A DNA stretch of 44,103 nt from an uncultured Allomuricauda sp. GTDB lineage: Bacteria > Bacteroidota > Bacteroidia > Flavobacteriales > Flavobacteriaceae. Positions 39,986 through 44,103 of the stretch are shown piece after piece. The translations under genes were made by a program, and so were the position numbers. The DNA lies in the NCBI RefSeq assembly GCF_947258355.1, contig NZ_CAMYIC010000030.1, forward strand, positions 1-44,103. The letters run 5' to 3'. Within the stretch, counting starts at the first letter, position 1, and each line of letters begins with the position of its first letter. Below the pieces are notes generated by a model. The model saw nothing but the letters and a program-made list of their open reading frames with translations. It was not told the DNA's origin and did not search any database.

Positions 39986-40028
39986 CAAATTTAGGGATAC
40001 CAATAGTTCTGTTGTGTGACAAAAGTCA
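39986..40028 (-). promoter_or_regulatory. Promoter with Crp/Fnr-like palindrome for the copper operon
   Basis: TAAATTTG (39993-39986) is a perfect -7 box 25 bp before the start. The palindrome TGAC-AAAA-GTCA (40017-40028, 14 bp GTGACAAAAGTCAC in full) is centred 33 bp from the box centre. The same palindrome and the same 33-bp distance occur at 4170-4212. No TTG -33 box is present. For the divergent lipoprotein gene the same site lies about 66 bp from its -7 box, a class I-like place. Confidence 0.65.
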
Positions 40029-40073
40029 CTTTTTTATCCTAAAATCATCTTGACATTTGCGATATTTTTACCG

Positions 40074-40095
40074 CAGCAAATGATTAAATTTGCTG
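40074..40095 (+). promoter_or_regulatory. Promoter -7 box inside an inverted repeat, lipoprotein gene
   Basis: TAAATTTG (40085-40092) is a perfect -7 box 16 bp before the start. It lies inside the perfect inverted repeat CAGCAAAT-N6-ATTTGCTG (40074-40095), which could be an operator. Confidence 0.5.
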
Positions 40096-40108
40096 ACTAA
40101 ATTTACTC

Positions 40109-40576
40109 ATGATGAAAAAATTCCTTTCTATCCTTATCTGTACTATTTTACTTTTAGGTTTTTCTTGCAAACCAAAGCAAGAGAATGAGACAACCCCTCA
40201 AGAATCTCAGATCCAGAAGGAATCGCAAGCCCAAATGAATAAAGTAATGGCCATCCATGACGAAGTGATGCCCAAAATGGGAACCATTGGTAAACTTGTG
40301 GGCGAACTAAAACCGAAAGTGGATTCCACTGAAATGGGACAAAAATATGAGGTTGCCATGAAAGACCTTCAAGAAGCCAATACGGCGATGATGGATTGGA
40401 TGAAAGATTTTGGCAATCGTTTTGACCACGAGGAAATATTGGAAGGCAAAGCACTTTCTGAAGAAAAACTACAATGGTTGGATGAAGAGGAAGAAAAAGT
40501 AAAAGTGGTGAAGGAAAAAATCAATGGCAGTATTGAAAGGGCCGAGACGCTTCTTGCGCAGGATTCCGAACAATAA
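40109..40576 (+). CDS. Met-rich helical lipoprotein of unknown function
   Basis: 155 aa. A lipoprotein signal (ILLLGFSCKPKQ, Cys at 20) is followed by a mostly helical, charged protein with many Met and some His: MNKVMAIHDEVMPKMGTIG, MGQKYEVAMKD, TAMMDWMKDFGNRFDHEE. Such products are often labelled viral A-type inclusion protein in flavobacteria, a label with no meaning here. Divergent from the copper operon with which it shares the palindrome at 40017, so a role in binding copper in the periplasm is suggested but not shown. Its stop abuts the gldD stop. Confidence 0.7.
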   Translation: MMKKFLSILICTILLLGFSCKPKQENETTPQESQIQKESQAQMNKVMAIHDEVMPKMGTIGKLVGELKPKVDSTEMGQKYEVAMKDLQEANTAMMDWMKDFGNRFDHEEILEGKALSEEKLQWLDEEEEKVKVVKEKINGSIERAETLLAQDSEQ

Positions 40577-41134
40577 TCATTTGTTCCAACGTAGGCTTTC
40601 CATGATTCTTCTAATATCGTTCTGAAGATACATAGCTGCAGGAAGAATGGAATCGTAATTGGGTTTAGCGTAAAAGTACAAAGAACCCGTCACAAAGTGA
40701 TTGATGCTATCGGTCACGTAAAATTGCGATTGTGATGCTGCATTGCCACTTACCTCATAGAACATCCCATAAACACTATCTTCTTCATTAATAAATGGCT
40801 GTTCTACAATATTGTCGGCTTTCACCACATGTTCGTAAGAAAGTTTTTGGGCGTCCACCAGTAATGTATCCAAGTTACCTTGAACAGGTTTATAGGTAAG
40901 GTATATGGAACCGTTCATCATGGGATAATCCAGTACCATGGAGCAATCCTTGTTCTCCTTAATATTGGAGAGAGTATTTTTATCAAAATTGTAGACGCAG
41001 TCGGGACCGGATTCCATGTATTCCGCCGTAGGGTAATCCAATCGCAACATTGCCTTGGGCTTAGGCAAGACTTCATTTTTACAGCCTACAAAAAGTGCGG
41101 CTACAGCTAGGAAAAATAAAATTCTATGCTTCAT
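40577..41134 (-). CDS. gldD: Gliding motility lipoprotein GldD
   Basis: 185 aa. A lipoprotein signal (AVAALFVGCKNEV, Cys at 18) starts the protein. The body, LPKPKAMLRLDYPTAEY, MNGSIYLTYKPV and GSLYFYAKPNYDSILPA, is characteristic of GldD, needed for gliding and for function of the type IX secretion machinery in flavobacteria. It overlaps gldE by 11 bp, as in other flavobacteria, so the pair is translated together. Confidence 0.95.
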   Translation of the reverse strand: MKHRILFFLAVAALFVGCKNEVLPKPKAMLRLDYPTAEYMESGPDCVYNFDKNTLSNIKENKDCSMVLDYPMMNGSIYLTYKPVQGNLDTLLVDAQKLSYEHVVKADNIVEQPFINEEDSVYGMFYEVSGNAASQSQFYVTDSINHFVTGSLYFYAKPNYDSILPAAMYLQNDIRRIMESLRWNK

Positions 41135-42434
41135 GGGGCAATGTTACTTTTATGCGTTTCAATCTTTTCTTGTCCATACTTTCCACTATAAATTGGTAGT
41201 CCTTGAACAACACCTTTTCTCCTATTTTTGGAAAACTCCCTGAAATTTCCAGTACAAATCCCGCAATGGTCTCCGATTCTCCTTTTTGACTCTCAAACTC
41301 ATCCTCCTCTTCAATTTTCACTACACGATAGAAATCTTTTAGCGCGGTTTTACCGTCAAAAACATAATTATGGTCGTCCAATTTGGAGAAGACCAGGTCT
41401 TCATCATCAAACTCATCGCTGATATCGCCTACGATTTCTTCAATAATGTCCTCCAAGGTCACAATTCCCGATGTTCCCCCGTACTCATCGACAACAACCG
41501 CCAAGTGATTTTTCTTGTCCTGAAACTCCAATAACAAATCATCCAGTTTCTTGTTCTCCGGTACAAAATAGGGTTCACGGATGAGCGACATCCAATTAAA
41601 AGTCTTTCTATCTATATAAGGTAAAAGGTCTTTCACGTAAAGAACGCCCAAAACGTTGTCCATATTTTCCGAGAAAACGGGAATTCGGGAATATCCGTTC
41701 TTTTTTATCTCTTGTAGCACCTCAGGGAACTTCATTTTTTCGTTAACCGCGAAAATATCTATACGAGGGCGCATTACCTGTTTGGTGTCGGTATTTCCAA
41801 AAGTTACAATGCCTTCCAAAATTTTTTGTTCCTCCTTGGTGGTATCGCCTTCGGAGGCCAGCTCAAGTGCTTGTGATAGGTGATTGATGCTCAGATTGGA
41901 TTTTTTCTTCCCCAATTTATCCTCCATAAAAAGCGTTACTGCCCGCATCGGCGAGCTTAAAGGGGTAAACAAAGAATTAAGCCCTTTTAGCGGAATCGCC
42001 ATAAAATGCGAAAACTGTACTCGGTTACGATTGGCGTATATTTTAGGTAGAATTTCCCCGAACATCAAGATCAAAAAGGTAGCGACCACTACTTCCAACA
42101 AAAAGCGGAAAGTACCATCAATCCCCTCAAATAGGGTATTTCCAATAGAACTGAACAAGAGCACAATTCCAATATTGATGGCATTGTTGGTAATAAGAAT
42201 GGTTGCCAATAACTTTTGGGGCTTATCCAGCAATTCCACAATCAACTTGCTGCGTGAAGAATTGTTCTCGTTCATTTCGTTCACGTCGGTCTGTGAAAGG
42301 CCAAAAAGAGCCACTTCCGCAGCTGAAATCAATGCAGAGCAGGCCAATAGAAGTACTAGCACAACAATTTTTAAAGTGAAGATTCCACTAAAAGTGGTCA
42401 GATAAAATGCCAAACAATGGGGCTCGGGATCCAA
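41124..42434 (-). CDS. gldE: Gliding motility-associated protein GldE (CNNM/CBS, CorC-like)
   Basis: 436 aa. Three or four membrane segments form a CNNM domain (about residues 20-180). CBS domains follow (about 210-330, with VMRPRIDIFAV and the motif VVVDEYGGTSGIVTLEDIIEEIVGDI), then a CorC/HlyC C-terminal domain. GldE belongs to this magnesium-efflux-like family and works with GldD in gliding. The start is TTG at 42434, giving the usual DPEP opening of GldE. It follows ssb by 28 bp and overlaps gldD. Confidence 0.93.
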   Translation of the reverse strand: MDPEPHCLAFYLTTFSGIFTLKIVVLVLLLACSALISAAEVALFGLSQTDVNEMNENNSSRSKLIVELLDKPQKLLATILITNNAINIGIVLLFSSIGNTLFEGIDGTFRFLLEVVVATFLILMFGEILPKIYANRNRVQFSHFMAIPLKGLNSLFTPLSSPMRAVTLFMEDKLGKKKSNLSINHLSQALELASEGDTTKEEQKILEGIVTFGNTDTKQVMRPRIDIFAVNEKMKFPEVLQEIKKNGYSRIPVFSENMDNVLGVLYVKDLLPYIDRKTFNWMSLIREPYFVPENKKLDDLLLEFQDKKNHLAVVVDEYGGTSGIVTLEDIIEEIVGDISDEFDDEDLVFSKLDDHNYVFDGKTALKDFYRVVKIEEEDEFESQKGESETIAGFVLEISGSFPKIGEKVLFKDYQFIVESMDKKRLKRIKVTLPHEA

Positions 42435-42462
42435 TTTACTATTGCTTTTTAGTCTTTTTTAT

Positions 42463-42927
42463 TTAGAATGGTAGGTCGTCATCCTCTTCCTCCGAATTAC
42501 CGGTAGGTGTAGTGGGGCTCTCAGCCTTTGGTGGTTCTTGGTAATTGGCAGACGATGACCCAGATGATTGTGCATTGGCCATACTTTCCTTCTTGGTAGT
42601 CAAAAAGGTAAAGTCCTGTACGTGCACTTCGGTGGTATATCGCGTATTGCCATCCTCACCTTGCCACTGCCTGTTTTTTAAGCGGCCCTCCACATAAACC
42701 TTATCTCCTTTACTGAGGTACTTTTCACAAATTTCGGCTGCCTTGTTTCGCACTACAATGTTGTGCCAATCCGTATTGGTCACCCTTTCGCCCGTTTGCC
42801 TATTGGTGTAGGTCTCGTTGGTGGCCAAAGGGAATCTGCCGATGCAGTTTCCACCTTCAAAATAGTGCATTTTCACTTCGTCTCCCAAATGCCCGATCAG
42901 CATTACTTTGTTCAATGTTCCGCTCAT
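42463..42927 (-). CDS. ssb: Single-stranded DNA-binding protein
   Basis: 154 aa. The OB fold fills the first ~110 residues (LNKVMLIGHLGDEVKM, LATNETYTNRQTGERVTNTDWHNIV, VYVEGRLKNRQWQ). A Ser- and Pro-rich linker leads to the acidic tip DDDLPF, which binds partner proteins. It lies between mutY and gldE on the same strand, with 24 and 28 bp gaps, so the operon joins repair and gliding genes, as in other flavobacteria. Confidence 0.97.
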   Translation of the reverse strand: MSGTLNKVMLIGHLGDEVKMHYFEGGNCIGRFPLATNETYTNRQTGERVTNTDWHNIVVRNKAAEICEKYLSKGDKVYVEGRLKNRQWQGEDGNTRYTTEVHVQDFTFLTTKKESMANAQSSGSSSANYQEPPKAESPTTPTGNSEEEDDDLPF

Positions 42928-42951
42928 ATCTCTCTTAATTAATCAAAAGTA

Positions 42952-43989
42952 CTAAATTTTCAATGTCTTGATAAAATCTGCTATCAAAACTGGTACGGGA
43001 AAACCGCTGATTTCTTTCCATGGGGTTCCCCCCTCCAATATATCAGAAGTTTTTAGGATCCAAAATTGTGTGTGCAAATGTTGGTGTGATAGTTTGTGCA
43101 CAATAGGTTCATTATTATATAATGATAGGGATTCCATTACAGGAACTACATCTTTTTGGTTGATCATGGGCCTCAATTCTTCGGCCTGAAGCTGTTTTTC
43201 CGACTCAATGAGGGGAAACTGATACAAATTCTGCCAAATGCCCTTGCCCCTTCGCTGCTCCAAAACGGTATTGCCATCATCATCCAGCAATACGATATAG
43301 TTGAAGTATCGGTTCCGCACCTTGGTCTTGTTCAACTTTACAGGGAGTTGGTCCACTTTGTTCTCTTGGAGTGCCACACAACTTTCTTGGAGTGGACACA
43401 ATAAACAATATGGTTTTTTGGGGGCACACTGCACTGCGCCGAACTCCATAATCCCTTGATTGTAGTCCCTGATGTTCTCCGCATCCATCACTTCGCGGGC
43501 CAATTCCTTAAAATATTTAATCCCCTGCGTGCTATTGATAGGTATATCCACCCCAAAATATCGCGACAAAACCCGATAAACGTTACCATCGACTACAGGC
43601 TCTGGAACATCAAAACAGAAGGATGCGATGGCACTTGCGGTATAATCCCCCACTCCTTTCAAGGATTTTAACTCTTTGTAGGTCTTAGGAAACTCCCCAT
43701 CAAAATCATTTACCACCATTTTTGCAGTGGCGTGTAAATTTCGCGCTCGGGAGTAATACCCAAGTCCTTGCCACAATTTTAATACTTGCTCCTCGGGTGC
43801 TTCAGCTAGGTCATATACCGTTGGAAAAGCTTCCACAAACTTTAAATAATAGGGCATTCCCTGAGCAACGCGGGTTTGTTGCAGAATAATTTCCGACAGC
43901 CAAACCTTATAGGGATCACGGGTTTCCCTCCATGGGAGATTACGCTGATGTTCACGGTACCAATTCAGGATTTTAGGGGCAAAACTCAT
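42952..43989 (-). CDS. mutY: Adenine DNA glycosylase MutY
   Basis: 345 aa from ATG 43989 (the TTG just before it is less likely). Removes A mispaired with 8-oxoguanine. The N-terminal HhH-GPD domain shows SEIILQQTRV with the catalytic Glu, GVGDYTASAI and VVDGNVYRV with the catalytic Asp. The iron-sulfur loop has the spacing Cys-x6-Cys-x2-Cys-x5-Cys (CAPKKPYCLLCPLQESC). The C-terminal NUDIX-like domain recognises the oxidised guanine. It is the first gene of the mutY-ssb-gldE-gldD run. Confidence 0.97.
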   Translation of the reverse strand: MSFAPKILNWYREHQRNLPWRETRDPYKVWLSEIILQQTRVAQGMPYYLKFVEAFPTVYDLAEAPEEQVLKLWQGLGYYSRARNLHATAKMVVNDFDGEFPKTYKELKSLKGVGDYTASAIASFCFDVPEPVVDGNVYRVLSRYFGVDIPINSTQGIKYFKELAREVMDAENIRDYNQGIMEFGAVQCAPKKPYCLLCPLQESCVALQENKVDQLPVKLNKTKVRNRYFNYIVLLDDDGNTVLEQRRGKGIWQNLYQFPLIESEKQLQAEELRPMINQKDVVPVMESLSLYNNEPIVHKLSHQHLHTQFWILKTSDILEGGTPWKEISGFPVPVLIADFIKTLKI

Positions 43990-44008
43990 CAAAGAAAGTA
44001 ATAAAGGT

Positions 44009-44016
44009 CAAATGTA
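44009..44016 (-). promoter_or_regulatory. Promoter -7 box for the mutY operon
   Basis: TACATTTG on the minus strand, a perfect TAnnTTTG match 19 bp before the mutY start. Confidence 0.55.
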
Positions 44017-44070
44017 TCAGTTTATATACTTAAAATTAAAGGGTTAAAGGGAAAGATTAATTATAATGTT

Positions 44071-44078
44071 TATATTTG
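44071..44078 (+). promoter_or_regulatory. Promoter -7 box of the next gene to the right
   Basis: TATATTTG reads rightward out of the window. In flavobacteria the gene divergent from mutY is often an HU-type DNA-binding protein, which is only an inference here. Confidence 0.55.
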
Positions 44079-44103
44079 CAAGCCGAAAAAAATTAGAAAA
44101 TTA

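Noticed and set aside
1..44103. CRISPR arrays, tRNA or rRNA genes, insertion sequences, prophage
   Set aside because: No spaced repeat array, no cloverleaf or rRNA signature and no transposase or integrase was found; gene content looks like core chromosome.

Overview
The window is a piece of a chromosome from a flavobacterium (Bacteroidota, family Flavobacteriaceae). The reasons are the gliding-motility genes gldD and gldE beside ssb and mutY, the ftsX-DUF3098-uppP-truB string, many TonB-dependent receptors, DUF3127, DUF4199, DUF4301 and DUF2490 proteins, lipoprotein signals, and repeated Bacteroidota-type promoter -7 boxes of the form TAnnTTTG. A Muricauda/Allomuricauda-like genus is possible but is only a guess. 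No rRNA, tRNA, CRISPR, transposase or phage gene was seen. The genes are tightly packed, and the one long gene-poor gap is 18835-19531.

Layout. 1-3552: leftward promoter and probable first codons of leuS, then ftsX, DUF3098, uppP, truB and a TonB-like protein. 3535-9391: a one-cysteine thioredoxin-like protein, then a TetR-ABC-HlyD-TolC export operon on the minus strand whose ABC ATPase domain has lost its standard catalytic residues. 9464-16559: tag, two secreted proteins, aat, DUF3127 with an SSB-like tail, a histidine kinase with a zinc-ribbon membrane protein, a HIT protein, greA, a Rieske-like lipoprotein and an oxidoreductase. 16663-23152: a vitamin B1 region with a TPP riboswitch driving a TonB receptor, and a second operon with a phosphopantetheinyl transferase, a thiamine-binding protein, a PnuC/PnuT transporter, a NadR-like kinase and DUF4301. 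23226-26418: ahcY, a DUF3332 lipoprotein and a D-threonine aldolase-like enzyme. 26421-32229: a phytate region with beta-propeller phytase, TonB receptor and a membrane TPR/LuxR-type regulator. 32366-37323: rpmA, rplU, DUF4199 and a paired M16 peptidase operon. 37395-40576: a probable copper region with an OprC-like receptor, a Cys/Met-motif membrane protein and a divergent Met-rich lipoprotein. 40577-43989: gldD, gldE, ssb, mutY.

Four things stand out. (1) The same palindrome, TGAC-N4-GTCA, lies exactly 33 bp (centre to centre) upstream of the -7 box at two distant promoters, the thioredoxin-like gene and the copper operon. This suggests a shared Crp/Fnr-family activator. (2) Five 11-bp-spaced imperfect repeats, like a Pho box in layout, precede the phytase-linked TonB receptor, whose promoter has a good -7 box but no TTG -33 box. 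(3) The ABC exporter has substitutions in the Walker A, Q-loop, signature, Walker B and H-loop positions. (4) The gap upstream of the TPP riboswitch holds a 41-codon membrane-peptide gene, a two-part stem-loop, a possible small RNA and three minus-strand terminators.
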